Shown here: in pieces, positions 1 to 10,213 of the stretch | Layout of the letters: every line of letters starts with the position of its first letter | How positions within the stretch are numbered: position 1 is the first letter of the stretch | Assembly: GCA_903951425.1 (NCBI GenBank) | Contig: CAJBBX010000026.1 | Coordinates: 1 to 34,173 of the forward strand | DNA: 34,173 bases | Direction of reading: 5' to 3' | Source: an uncultured Chthonomonas sp. | GTDB taxonomy: Bacteria; Armatimonadota; Chthonomonadetes; Chthonomonadales; CAJBBX01 | Position numbers and translations under genes: made by a program | The notes under the pieces: generated by a model | The model's input: the letters and a program-made list of their open reading frames with translations, nothing else | What the model was told of the DNA's origin: nothing | Database searches by the model: none

Positions 1-1297
1 CCGCGGCCTGGACGTAGTCTGCGCGGCCCAGCACGGCGTCCGCCCTGGCGAATGCCCCGAGCATCAGGCCGTTCCAGCCTGCGATGACCTTCGCGTCCGT
101 GGCGGGCCGCGTCCTGCCCGCCCGGAGCCGCCGGAGCGCCTCCAGATGGGCAACGGACGGCGGCATGGCGTCCTCGCGCCGCAGGTGGAGCACCGAGCGA
201 CCCTCCACGTGCCCTCCCGCACTCACGCCGTACCTGACGCAGAAGCCGGCGGCATCGGCGCCCAGCGCCTCGGCCACCTCGTCCGGCGTCCAGGTGTAGA
301 AGAGCCCTTCCTCCCCATCACTATCCGCATCGATAGACGCCCAGAACCCGCCCTCGGGTTCAGTCATCTCGGTCCGCACGAAGTCAAGGGTACGCTCGGC
401 CAGGGCCTGATACAACGGATCGCCCGTAGCCTGCCAGGCGGCGAGGTAGCTGTCGGCCAACTGGGCGTTGTCGTAGAGCATCTTCTCGAAGTGCGGGACG
501 AGCCATCGGTCGTCCACGGCGTACCGGTGGAAGCCGCCGCCGACATGGTCGTGGATGCCTCCGGCCGCCATGGCCCGAAGCGTGGCCAGCGCCATGTCCG
601 AAGCCGCCGGCACACCGCAGCGGAGGAGGAAGTCCAGCACCATCGGCTGCGGGAACCGGGGAGCGCCGCCGAAACCTGCCACATTGGGAACGAAGGCGTC
701 GCCGAGCCGGGCCACGGCCCCAGCGATCAGCTCGGCGCCGGCCGTGCGCGACGGCTGGACTGCACCCAGCGACCCGGCGATGTGATCAGCCAGGGCGCGG
801 CCGTGGCGCTCCAGCCCCTGCCGGTCGTTGCGCCACGCCTCGGCCACCGCCTCCAGAACGCGCCGGAATGAGGGCCGTCCATAGCCCTCCACGGGCGGCC
901 AGTAGGTGCCGCCGTAGAACGGAGTGAGCGCGGGCGTCAGGAAGACGTTCAGCGGCCAGCCGCCCGAACCGCCCATGGCCTGGAGCGCCTCCATGTAGAC
1001 GCGGTCGACGTCGGGCCGCTCCTCGCGATCCACCTTGATGCAGACGAAATCGCGGTTCATCACCTCGGCGACGGCGGCGTCCTCGAAGCTCTCCCGTTCC
1101 ATCACGTGGCACCAATGGCAGGCGGCGTACCCGACCGAGAGCAGCACCGGGCAATCGCGGGCCGCGGCCTCGCGGAACGCCTCGTCGCCCCAGGGGCGCC
1201 AGTCGACCGGGTTGTGGGCGTGCTGAAGCAGGTAGGGCGATAGCTCCTGCGCCAGCCGGTTCGGCGGCGGCGTGCCGGGATGTTGCGGATGGGCCAT
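1..1297 (-). CDS. DUF255/YyaL (SPATA20-like) thioredoxin-fold protein, C-terminus off window
   Basis: Family with an N-terminal thioredoxin-like DUF255 domain (about residues 10-170) followed by an (alpha/alpha)6 barrel; the true biochemical role is unsettled. Translating from the ATG at 1297 gives the family signatures in order: [19 protein letters not shown] (Cys60/Cys63), [41 protein letters not shown], a [11 protein letters not shown] segment and AGWNGLML. The frame stays open to base 1 (432 codons visible); family members are usually somewhat under 700 residues, so roughly a third is missing. The start is fixed by a GGAGG ribosome site 7 bases upstream. It lies 63 bases downstream of the UROD-like gene on the same strand and could share its transcript. 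The CxxC looks intact, so a redox role is possible but is an inference. Confidence 0.93.
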   Translation of the reverse strand, partial: MAHPQHPGTPPPNRLAQELSPYLLQHAHNPVDWRPWGDEAFREAAARDCPVLLSVGYAACHWCHVMERESFEDAAVAEVMNRDFVCIKVDREERPDVDRVYMEALQAMGGSGGWPLNVFLTPALTPFYGGTYWPPVEGYGRPSFRRVLEAVAEAWRNDRQGLERHGRALADHIAGSLGAVQPSRTAGAELIAGAVARLGDAFVPNVAGFGGAPRFPQPMVLDFLLRCGVPAASDMALATLRAMAAGGIHDHVGGGFHRYAVDDRWLVPHFEKMLYDNAQLADSYLAAWQATGDPLYQALAERTLDFVRTEMTEPEGGFWASIDADSDGEEGLFYTWTPDEVAEALGADAAGFCVRYGVSAGGHVEGRSVLHLRREDAMPPSVAHLEALRRLRAGRTRPATDAKVIAGWNGLMLGAFARADAVLGRADYVQAA

Positions 1298-1360
1298 GGC
1301 GTTCCTCCGTGGCCCTTATACGCAGCAAACTGGCGCCGGCACGCCGCTTGGCGCCGGGAA

Positions 1361-2530
1361 TCAGGCCCCGGAGCGGTAACAGGAGGCCATGCCGGCGGCC
1401 TGGCCGCTCAGGGCCGGTATGGCGTCGACCTCCGACTGGCTGAAGCCGAGCATGGCCAGCTTCTCGCGCTCGTAGTAGCGGTAGACATCGTAGGAGACGT
1501 AGCCCGGCACGCGGTGGTCGACGAAGGGGATGAACCCGCCGTCCTCGACCAGCGGCGCGAGCCGCTTCAGCTCGGCGAGGGCGTCCTCGCGGCTGTCCAG
1601 GCAACGCTTGTTGACGCCGCCGAAGAGCAGGGCGTCGCGGCCGAGTTGGCTACGCAACAGGACGGGGTCGGAGCCGCCGGCCACCTCGCAGGGGAACATG
1701 CCGTTGAGCCCGAGCTCCAGCCAGAGCGGCGCCAGGGCCTGCACGTTGCCGTCGCAGTCGGTCAGGATCACGTCGACGCCATGCCGCCGCAGCAGGCGCA
1801 TGACGCGGCGCATGGGGTCGGCGACGATGGAGCGCCAGAGGTTGGGACCCACCAGCGGGCCGTTGTTGAAGCAGATGTCCTCCCAACCCCAGGCCAGATC
1901 GACCTCGATGTGCTTGAGAGCGGGCTCCAGGGTGGCGCAGAAGAGGTCGGCCAGCGTGTTGACCATCTCGGAGACGAGGTCCGGATCGTCGTAGAGCATG
2001 TAGCCGAGGTTGGCGGCGCCCACCCAGTTGCGGATCCAGCCCATGAAGGAGCCGCAGCCGATGCTCACAGGCAGGTCGGACTTGTTCAGCGTCTCGGCCA
2101 GGGCAACGTAGTCCCACTGGCTGCGAACAGGATCGGCGGGGTCGAGCATCTCCTTGTAGCGCTTCCAGTCATCGCGGGTCTTGAGCCCGTTCTCGATGAC
2201 GTGCGGGATGGTGTGCTCGCCCTCCTGGATCTCCTCGACGATGTTGCCCTCGTAGTCGCGGCAGACCACCGTGCGCTCGCGGACCTCGATCACCTCGTGC
2301 GGGAAGCCGGGGTGCAGCCCCTGATGGCACGGGACCCAGTGGGTTGGGTCCTTACCGAAGTAGGAGCTGATGCGGCCCATGCGGTCGCCGTCGCCTCCCC
2401 CGACTTCGGCGGGCAGGCCTTCGGACACCCAGCGGTCCATGGCCTCCGTCAGGTACCCGAAATCCCAGTGGATGCCGCGATCCACGCTCTGGTAGTGCAT
2501 GAGCCGCCTGAACCGTTCGCGATGCGTCAT
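1361..2530 (-). CDS. Uroporphyrinogen decarboxylase-like (UROD/MtaA superfamily) protein, paralog 1
   Basis: A 389-residue UROD-fold protein of the divergent group related to cobalamin or corrinoid methyltransferases, not the haem-pathway HemE. It opens with MTHRERFRRLMHYQSVDR, the usual start of this group, and carries TDCDGN (Asp258-Cys259-Asp260), LWLELGLNG, PCEVAGGSDP, FGGVNKR, DGGFIPFVDHRVP and YRYYERE near the C-terminus. The Asp-Cys-Asp-Gly plus later Cys resembles the place where methyltransferase relatives hold their metal ligands. The usual haem-substrate Arg/Asp pattern of HemE is not evident, so I do not call it hemE. A GGGAGG ribosome site precedes the ATG. It is transcribed divergently from yggS. 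Its substrate cannot be deduced; groups rich in these paralogs often use them in methyl transfer or sugar and glycan degradation contexts, which is inference here. Confidence 0.88.
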   Translation of the reverse strand: MTHRERFRRLMHYQSVDRGIHWDFGYLTEAMDRWVSEGLPAEVGGGDGDRMGRISSYFGKDPTHWVPCHQGLHPGFPHEVIEVRERTVVCRDYEGNIVEEIQEGEHTIPHVIENGLKTRDDWKRYKEMLDPADPVRSQWDYVALAETLNKSDLPVSIGCGSFMGWIRNWVGAANLGYMLYDDPDLVSEMVNTLADLFCATLEPALKHIEVDLAWGWEDICFNNGPLVGPNLWRSIVADPMRRVMRLLRRHGVDVILTDCDGNVQALAPLWLELGLNGMFPCEVAGGSDPVLLRSQLGRDALLFGGVNKRCLDSREDALAELKRLAPLVEDGGFIPFVDHRVPGYVSYDVYRYYEREKLAMLGFSQSEVDAIPALSGQAAGMASCYRSGA

Positions 2531-2636
2531 GGTGTGCCGCCTCCCTTTCGTGACGAGGTGTTGCCAGCCGCCCCAAGGTTGGACGTCGGACTGCGCGACT
2601 CCTTCCGGGCGCCGGGGCAGTTTCAGGGGCGATACG

Positions 2637-2689
2637 TTGACGGTTTTGCGCCGGCAGTGCTAGACTTCGAGTAAGACTTCGCCTATAGT
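2637..2689 (+). promoter_or_regulatory. Candidate sigma-70-type promoter(s) for the yggS-sepF-ilvE cluster
   Basis: In the 158-200 base divergent gap, two overlapping candidates read toward yggS. The first is TTGACG at 2637-2642 with TAGACT at 2661-2666 (18-base spacer). The second is TAGACT at 2661-2666 acting as a weak -35, with TATAGT at 2684-2689 (17-base spacer). If the second is used, transcription would begin near 2696, which excludes the TTG codon at 2689 as the start of yggS and leaves GTG 2701 or TTG 2731. Confidence 0.45.
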
Positions 2690-2730
2690 TGTCGACATCC
2701 GTGCACGCCGAACCGTCAGGGAGCGCCTCA

Positions 2731-3414
2731 TTGGGCGACGTAGCCGCCAGAATCGAAGCCGTCCGGCAGCGCATCGCCGCCGCAGAGAGCCGGGCCGGGC
2801 GTGCCGCCGGCTCGGTGACGCTCGTGGGCGTCTCGAAGCGAATCGATCCGCCGCTCATCGCCGAGGCGGTGGAGGCGGGGCTGGAAGACCTGGGTGAAAA
2901 CTACGTGCAGGAGGCCCTGCCCAAGCTGGCGCAGGCTCCGGCGCACGTGCGGTGGCACTTCATCGGGCACCTGCAGACAAACAAGGCGCGCAACGTGGCG
3001 GGGCGGTTCGCGCTGGTCCAGAGCGTGGACAGCGAGCGCCTGGCCGCTGAGCTGGCGCGCAGGGCGCTCGATGCCGGCACGACGCAGCCCATCCTGCTGG
3101 AGGTTAACCTGGACCCGACAGGCGCCAAGAGCGGCGCTGCTCCGGCCCATGTGCCGGCTCTGGCAGAAGCCATGGCAGCGATGCCGGGCCTGCGCCTCGA
3201 CGGGCTCATGGGTATGCCTCCGGCGTTCGACGATGCCGATTGCGTTCGGCCCTTCTTTGAGGTGCTCCGGCGCCTCTATGAGATGCTGCCGGCAGGGAAC
3301 AGGCGCGTCCTGTCGATGGGCATGAGCGGCGACTACGAGGTCGCCGTCGAGGAAGGTTCAACCATGGTCCGGGTGGGCACGGCAATCTTCGGCCCGCGCA
3401 AGGAGATCGCATGA
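2731..3414 (+). CDS. yggS: YggS/YlmE family PLP-binding homeostasis protein
   Basis: A PLP-binding protein (PLPHP) with an alanine-racemase-like barrel, thought to buffer pyridoxal phosphate and protect amino-acid homeostasis rather than catalyse a reaction. Recognised by VGVSK (the PLP lysine, residue 36 from this start), GENYVQEA, WHFIGHLQTNK, VQSVDS, LMGMPP, LSMGMSGDYEVAVEEGST and VRVGTAIFG. The frame is open from TTG 2689, but I chose TTG 2731 because it has an AGGGAG ribosome site 7 bases upstream and aligns with the usual family N-terminus; GTG 2701 is the alternative. It gives 227 residues, a normal length. The stop overlaps the sepF start (ATGA), the same yggS-sepF coupling known as ylmE-ylmF in Firmicutes and Actinobacteria. 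Confidence 0.95.
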   Translation: MGDVAARIEAVRQRIAAAESRAGRAAGSVTLVGVSKRIDPPLIAEAVEAGLEDLGENYVQEALPKLAQAPAHVRWHFIGHLQTNKARNVAGRFALVQSVDSERLAAELARRALDAGTTQPILLEVNLDPTGAKSGAAPAHVPALAEAMAAMPGLRLDGLMGMPPAFDDADCVRPFFEVLRRLYEMLPAGNRRVLSMGMSGDYEVAVEEGSTMVRVGTAIFGPRKEIA

Positions 3415-3833
3415 ACTACAACACCGAACCGTATCCAGACCATCCGGAAGCCGGGGTTTGGACCTGGCTCAAGCGACGCTTCGGCGCAGGCGCCCCGGAG
3501 GCCTACGCGGATGAGGCCGAGGAGGCCATGGCCATGCCGCGCAGGCGGCCCAACATCCGGGTGGAGGCCGTCCGAGGGGTGCAGGTCACCGTCCGTAAGA
3601 ACGCCACGGTGCTCAACGACGCCCGGCCCGTCGCCGATGGGCTGAAGAACGGCCAGCAACAGGTCGTGAACCTCGAGCGCGCCACCCAGGATCAGGCGGC
3701 CCGCATCCTGGACTTCCTAAGTGGGGTCACTTATGCCCTGGACGGCTCCGTAGAGAAGGTGGGCGACCGCGTCTACCTCTTCGCGCCGGCCAACGTGCAT
3801 GTCCACACCGAAGAGGACTCAGAGCGCCCCTAG
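3411..3833 (+). CDS. sepF: Cell division protein SepF
   Basis: SepF anchors and bundles FtsZ filaments at the division septum. The 140-residue length fits the family. Residues 1-20 are the place of the usual membrane-targeting amphipathic helix (here around GVWTWLKRRFG), followed by an acidic and then an Arg-rich linker. The SepF core runs from about residue 60 to 130 and contains NGQQQVVNLE, DQAARILDFLSGVTYALDG and VYLFAPANV, all family hallmarks. The ATG overlaps the yggS stop, with AAGGAG inside the end of yggS, so translational coupling is likely. SepF with no ftsA in view suggests that SepF may be the main FtsZ membrane anchor, as in Actinobacteria and Cyanobacteria; that is inference. 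Confidence 0.96.
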   Translation: MNYNTEPYPDHPEAGVWTWLKRRFGAGAPEAYADEAEEAMAMPRRRPNIRVEAVRGVQVTVRKNATVLNDARPVADGLKNGQQQVVNLERATQDQAARILDFLSGVTYALDGSVEKVGDRVYLFAPANVHVHTEEDSERP

Positions 3834-3882
3834 TAGCGCACGACCGCCGCCCGCCGACAACCTAGCCATCTGGAAGGAACGC

Positions 3883-4764
3883 ATGGAACAGATCGTCTAC
3901 ATCAACGGATCGCTGTTGCCGCGTGCGCAGGCGCACGCCGACATCTATGACCACGGCCTGCTATACGGCGACGGCGCGTTCGAGGGCATCCGGGTGTACG
4001 ACGGGCTGGTCTTCCGCCTGCAGGAGCACATCGACCGGCTCTACCGCTCGGCCAAGGCGCTGGCCATCGACCTCGGAATGACCCCCGCGGAGATGGTCGA
4101 CGCCGTGGTGCGGACCGTGGGCGCCAACGAGCACAGGACCGGGTACATCCGGGTCACGGTCTCCCGCGGGGTGGGCCTCGGGCTCGACCCGTCGCACCTG
4201 CCGGCGGGAGCCACGGTGATCATCTCCACCGAGCAGCTGAGCCTCTACCCGCGCTCGATGTACGAGAACGGGCTGGAAGTGGTAACGGCCTCCACGCGGG
4301 TGCCGCCGTCGTGCTGCATCGATCCTCAGATCAAGAGCCTCGGGCGTTACATCAATAACATACAGGCCAAGATGGAAGCCAACCGCGTGGGCGCCGGCGA
4401 GGCGCTGATGCTCAACATGGAGGGCTACGTCGCCGAGGCGACCGGCGACAACCTCTTCCTGGTCATGGGCGGCGAGCTGATCACGCCGCCGACATCGCAG
4501 GGCGCCCTGACAGGCATCACGAGGGCCACCGTTCTGGAATGCGCCCGAGAGGCCGGCATCCCGGTGCGCGAGGCGGCCGTTACGCTCTACGACTGCTACA
4601 TCTGCGACGAGGCCTTCCTGACCGGCACCGCCGCCGAGGTGATCGCCATGGTGCGGCTTGACGGACGCGATCTGGGCTCCGGCAAGCCGGGCCCGATCAC
4701 CAGGCAGATGACCGAGGCGTTCCACGCCCGCACGCGGACCGCCGGCATCCGCGCACTGGACTAG
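3883..4764 (+). CDS. ilvE: Branched-chain amino acid aminotransferase (class IV PLP fold)
   Basis: Catalyses reversible transamination between 2-oxoglutarate/glutamate and the branched-chain 2-oxo acids, the last step of Leu, Ile and Val synthesis. Features: YINGSLLPRAQA at the start, DHGLLYGDGAFEGIR, PQIKSLGRY with the PLP lysine at Lys151, NNIQAKMEA, GYVAEATGDNLF with the pyridine-N glutamate at Glu185, TGITRATV and AFLTGTAAEV. The length of 293 residues is typical. The frame is open further upstream (from 3799), but ATG 3883 has AAGGA 7 bases before it and begins exactly where family members begin. Only 49 bases separate it from sepF, so it belongs to the same run of genes. D-amino-acid transaminase is the main alternative in this fold; the YGDGAFEGIR segment favours IlvE. 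Confidence 0.93.
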   Translation: MEQIVYINGSLLPRAQAHADIYDHGLLYGDGAFEGIRVYDGLVFRLQEHIDRLYRSAKALAIDLGMTPAEMVDAVVRTVGANEHRTGYIRVTVSRGVGLGLDPSHLPAGATVIISTEQLSLYPRSMYENGLEVVTASTRVPPSCCIDPQIKSLGRYINNIQAKMEANRVGAGEALMLNMEGYVAEATGDNLFLVMGGELITPPTSQGALTGITRATVLECAREAGIPVREAAVTLYDCYICDEAFLTGTAAEVIAMVRLDGRDLGSGKPGPITRQMTEAFHARTRTAGIRALD

Positions 4765-4791
4765 AGGCGCCGCGGGACGCGATACCAGTCC

Positions 4792-5133
4792 GTGCCCACT
4801 CCTGAGTGCATCCGATGCGGCTCGACGCAGCCCGTGGCCCTGCGGCGCGCCGGTGCAGCAAGCGCCGAGCCTATCTGCACGGCTTGCCTGCTGATTGCGG
4901 CCCAGTCAGGCTCGGGGACGGCGGAGCGCCTCTTCTTGGCCCTGGCCGACCTGCAGACTGCCTCGGCCGCGCCGCCGCCGGACGAGCCTTGCCCAGCGGC
5001 CTGCCCCGCGTGCGGCATGGACCTATCCGAGATGCTCGACGCCGCCATGGCCGGTTGCCCGGAGTGCTACCGCCACTTCGGGCACATCCTGATACCGCGC
5101 CCGGCACGAACCGGCAGCCGGGTCGGAGCGTGA
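4792..5133 (+). CDS. mcsA: McsA-like zinc-binding protein
   Basis: McsA activates the arginine kinase McsB and acts with ClpC in protein quality control. This 113-residue protein has the McsA-type pattern of four CxxC pairs: CIRC near residue 7, CTAC near 29, CPAC near 68 and CPEC near 87, enough for two zinc sites. It starts at GTG 4792, 27 bases after ilvE, and no better start is visible. It ends in a GTGA overlap with mcsB, so the two are probably translated together. It is shorter than Bacillus McsA (about 185 residues) and lacks a recognisable C-terminal UVR motif, a shortening common outside Firmicutes. The call rests on the cysteine layout and the position between ilvE and mcsB. Confidence 0.82.
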   Translation: MPTPECIRCGSTQPVALRRAGAASAEPICTACLLIAAQSGSGTAERLFLALADLQTASAAPPPDEPCPAACPACGMDLSEMLDAAMAGCPECYRHFGHILIPRPARTGSRVGA

Positions 5134-6203
5134 CATCCCTCCAGCGCGGCCTGGCCGGGCTGGGCCTCCCCTACCCTGCCTGGGCGTCGCAGGCCGGGCC
5201 GAGCCACGACGTCGTGGTTTCGACCCGGTGCCGCGCCGCGCGAAACCTTCAGGGGCTGCCATTCCCGTGGCGATGCTCAGCGCACCAGATCGCCGAGGCG
5301 CAGCAGCGCGTCCGGTCGGCCATGGAGGCCCAGGCGCCCACCCTGATGGCCGGCGGGTGGTTACTCCGAACGAGGACGCCTGCCCGTGAGGTCTCCACGC
5401 TCGTCGAGGCCCGCTACGCCAGCCTGACCTGGGCGAGCCAGGAGGGCTACGGCGCGCTGGCGGTCGATGCTGAGGGCTCCGTGGCGGTCATGGCGCAGGA
5501 GGAGGACCACCTCCGAATCCAGAGCATCCTTCCGGGCCTTCAGGTACAATCTGCCAGGGCGAAGGTGACGCAGGCTGCATTCGATTTGGCTGTACATGCC
5601 CCCTTTGCCTGGTTGCCCGGGTTGGGCTTCCTGACGGCCTCTCCGGCCAATGTCGGAGCCGCGGAGCGAACCAGCGTCCTGCTACACCTGCCGGGGCTGG
5701 AGGGTCTGGACCGGCTGGCAAGCGCCATCAACGCTGCCCGGTGCCTCGGTTGCTCCGTGCGAGGCCTGTTCGGAGAAGGGACGCGAGCTGTGGGAGCGTT
5801 CTTCCAGGTATCGAACTTGCCCGTGGACGCCAACGGCGCGGCGGCGGCAGCGGACCGAGTGCAGGCGGCGGCCGGGCACCTGGTCGATGCGGAGCGCGAC
5901 GCGCGACGTGACCTGTACGGCGCCGATGAGGCTCGCACTGCACTGGCCGCACGGGCCGAAGCGGCCGCCGACGCCGCGTGGAGCGGCACACTGACTGCCG
6001 GCCAGGCGCTGGAAGTCGTCTCCCTCCGTCGCCTGGCGATGGCCGAGCAGGTGGTTGACGGCAGCCTGCCGGAGGCTGGGGCCTGGGTATCCGCGCTAGG
6101 GCTGGTCTGCGCCGTCGCGCAGGGCGCGGCGCCCGTCTGGGAGCGCTACCAGGCGGTGCGGCACACGGCGCTCCTGCGCAGCCTCCTGCGGAAGCCGACG
6201 TGA
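5130..6203 (+). CDS. mcsB: McsB-like protein arginine kinase, with altered active-site residues
   Basis: McsB belongs to the ATP:guanido phosphotransferase family and tags proteins with phosphoarginine for ClpCP. Start: GTG 5130, overlapping the mcsA stop, giving 357 residues (normal). Kept features: STRCRAARNLQG near residue 30, EEDHLRIQ (124-131), PANVGAAERTSV and GLFGEGTRA with FFQVSN. Changed features: the invariant Cys of the Thr-Ala-Cys-Pro-Thr-Asn motif is serine here (Ser171 in TASPAN), the Gly-Thr-Gly-Leu-Arg stretch reads GAAER, and the C-terminal region that normally carries an Arg-Asp-x-x-Arg-Ala-like phosphoarginine pocket reads DAAWSGTL. The fold and context say McsB. Whether it is a slow kinase, an altered one or a pseudokinase adaptor cannot be read from sequence alone. 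Confidence 0.9.
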   Translation: MTSLQRGLAGLGLPYPAWASQAGPSHDVVVSTRCRAARNLQGLPFPWRCSAHQIAEAQQRVRSAMEAQAPTLMAGGWLLRTRTPAREVSTLVEARYASLTWASQEGYGALAVDAEGSVAVMAQEEDHLRIQSILPGLQVQSARAKVTQAAFDLAVHAPFAWLPGLGFLTASPANVGAAERTSVLLHLPGLEGLDRLASAINAARCLGCSVRGLFGEGTRAVGAFFQVSNLPVDANGAAAAADRVQAAAGHLVDAERDARRDLYGADEARTALAARAEAAADAAWSGTLTAGQALEVVSLRRLAMAEQVVDGSLPEAGAWVSALGLVCAVAQGAAPVWERYQAVRHTALLRSLLRKPT

Positions 6204-6312
6204 AATGCGGCAATCGACGAGTCTGCGAGGTCAGGCTGCGTATGACGGAGAGGCAGATGCCGGCATCGGTCCCCAGCATCGGGATTCATAGGAAGTAAGA
6301 GAGGTGCACGCC

Positions 6313-8853
<2,541 letters not shown>

Positions 8854-8879
8854 ACCCCCGTACCCAACCTGCCTGACCG

Positions 8880-8910
8880 CGGGCCTGCAGCCACCCTGGC
8901 TGTGGGCCCG
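8880..8910 (+). terminator. Hairpin after clpC, likely terminator
   Basis: Two 14-base arms (8880-8893 and 8897-8910) pair with 12 matches around a 3-base loop, 26 bases after the clpC stop. There is no T-run after it, so intrinsic termination is plausible but unproven. It also covers GTG 8902, which argues against that codon starting the next gene. Confidence 0.55.
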
Positions 8911-8982
8911 TCGGTGTATCGGCCCTCCCGTCACGATTTGAAGGCCCGGACTCGTCATTGTGTTGAGAGGAGCCTTCACCCG

Positions 8983-9570
8983 GTGAGGTTACCCACGCCG
9001 CTGCTTTCCGGTGGCCGACAGAGCGAACTGGATGACCCGGACGTCTTCGCGCGCAAGTGCGAGGAGGCCCGTGCGCGCCTCTGGCGGGTCGTGGCCTCGG
9101 CGGCCGGAAGGGCAGAAGCCGATGACCTGGCGCAGGAGGCCGTGGCGCGGGCCTACGCCGCCCGGCGCACCTATCGCGGGGACGCCCCGTTCGCGGCATG
9201 GCTCTGCCGCATCGCACTGAACTGCGCACATGACCACCGAAGGTCCGCCTGGGCTCGAAGGGTCACGCCGCTGGACGAGGGCCTCGCGTTCGCGGCCGAG
9301 GCGCCGTCGGCGGAGGCTGAAGCTGAGGTCCGCCTGGCCCGTCGGAGGGTTCGCGCCGCGGTCCTAGGCCTGCCCGCGCCGCTACGGGACCCGATCTGGC
9401 TGCACTACTTCGAGCAGATCCCGGTGGCCGAGATCGCCCGGACTGTGGGCGCTCCGGACAGCACGATCCGCAGCCGCATCAAGAAGGGGCTTCGGCGGCT
9501 TGCCACGCTCCTGGCGGAAGTGGATCCCGACCCGTCCTCGCCGCCCTGCGGCGCTGTTGAGCTGAGGTAG
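8983..9570 (+). CDS. RNA polymerase ECF-type sigma factor
   Basis: A 195-residue sigma-70 family protein with only regions 2 and 4. Region 2 spans about residues 20-85 and contains EADDLAQEAVARAYAA followed by FAAWLCRIALNCAHDHRR, the usual core-binding and -10 recognition helices. Region 4 spans about residues 125-180 with LPAPLRDPIWLHYFEQIPVAEIA, then GAPDSTIRSRIKKGLRRL as the helix-turn-helix. I set the start at GTG 8983, which has GAGAGGAG about 10 bases upstream; the frame is open back to 8902, but that would begin inside a hairpin. It is followed after 4 bases by a membrane protein in the anti-sigma position and then by an exported protein, a three-gene unit that suggests control by a signal outside the cytoplasm. 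Confidence 0.93.
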   Translation: MRLPTPLLSGGRQSELDDPDVFARKCEEARARLWRVVASAAGRAEADDLAQEAVARAYAARRTYRGDAPFAAWLCRIALNCAHDHRRSAWARRVTPLDEGLAFAAEAPSAEAEAEVRLARRRVRAAVLGLPAPLRDPIWLHYFEQIPVAEIARTVGAPDSTIRSRIKKGLRRLATLLAEVDPDPSSPPCGAVELR

Positions 9571-9574
9571 AGCC

Positions 9575-10213
9575 ATGAGACACGAGACGCCCATAGACGA
9601 CGCCCGCGTCGAGCAGATGCTCCGCGATGCCGCCATCGACCTGCCCGCTGGCGAGCCGAGGCCTGGATTCGTGGCGGCGGCGCTCCGGCGCGGGCAGAGA
9701 CGCAGCCACTGGTCGGGCATCGCGGTTCGCCTGGCGGCCGCAGGCGTAGCGCTGGCGGCGGGCTGGTTCGCCGTCCGGCAACCGTCCCAGCCGCCCATGC
9801 CGGCAAGGCCCCGGGCGGTGGCAGCGGCGCAATCGGGGTCCAGAACGGCGCGCACGGCGGCGGCAGTCGCGCCTGCACCCACCAGGACCGACCGAGTGAC
9901 CGTCGATCAGCGCGTCCGCGTGGTGCGAACCGACCAGCGCAGTGCATCGAAGCATCGGCAGAAGACGGCCATCGCCGTTGTGCGGCCCGGAAAGACCCCG
10001 AAGCCGTCGTGGAAATCGGAGGAACTCCCGGTCTATGAGGCAGGGATGATCACACCCGCGGTCCTGGCGGAGCGCGACGACGAGACCGGGCGGATGCGAT
10101 TCCATCCCGCGCTGATGAACATACCCATTGAGACAGACAGGCAAGGCCGATTGGTCGGCGTCTCGGGGACGCCGTCGGTGATGCCTGTGAGCTACTCGGA
10201 GGAGGCGAGATGA
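9575..10213 (+). CDS. Single-pass membrane protein, putative anti-sigma factor
   Basis: No family that I can name with certainty. The 212-residue protein has a 45-residue cytoplasmic-like N-terminus (VEQMLRDAAIDLPAGEPRPGF resembles the short segment that starts many sigma regulators in this position), one hydrophobic helix at about residues 48-66 (IAVRLAAAGVALAAGW), an Ala/Pro/Arg-rich linker and an outer domain of about 130 residues. It lacks the His-x3-Cys-x2-Cys zinc anti-sigma motif. The start has GAGG 10 bases upstream and follows the sigma gene by 4 bases; the end overlaps the next ATG. Anti-sigma function is inferred from position and topology only. Confidence 0.7.
   Translation: MRHETPIDDARVEQMLRDAAIDLPAGEPRPGFVAAALRRGQRRSHWSGIAVRLAAAGVALAAGWFAVRQPSQPPMPARPRAVAAAQSGSRTARTAAAVAPAPTRTDRVTVDQRVRVVRTDQRSASKHRQKTAIAVVRPGKTPKPSWKSEELPVYEAGMITPAVLAERDDETGRMRFHPALMNIPIETDRQGRLVGVSGTPSVMPVSYSEEAR

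Noticed and set aside
1361-2530. hemE (haem biosynthesis uroporphyrinogen decarboxylase)
   Set aside because: The motifs match the divergent methyltransferase-like group, not HemE, and no haem genes are adjacent.
1280-2674. 464-codon plus-strand frame opposite the UROD-like gene
   Set aside because: The minus-strand product has clear UROD motifs; this frame has none.
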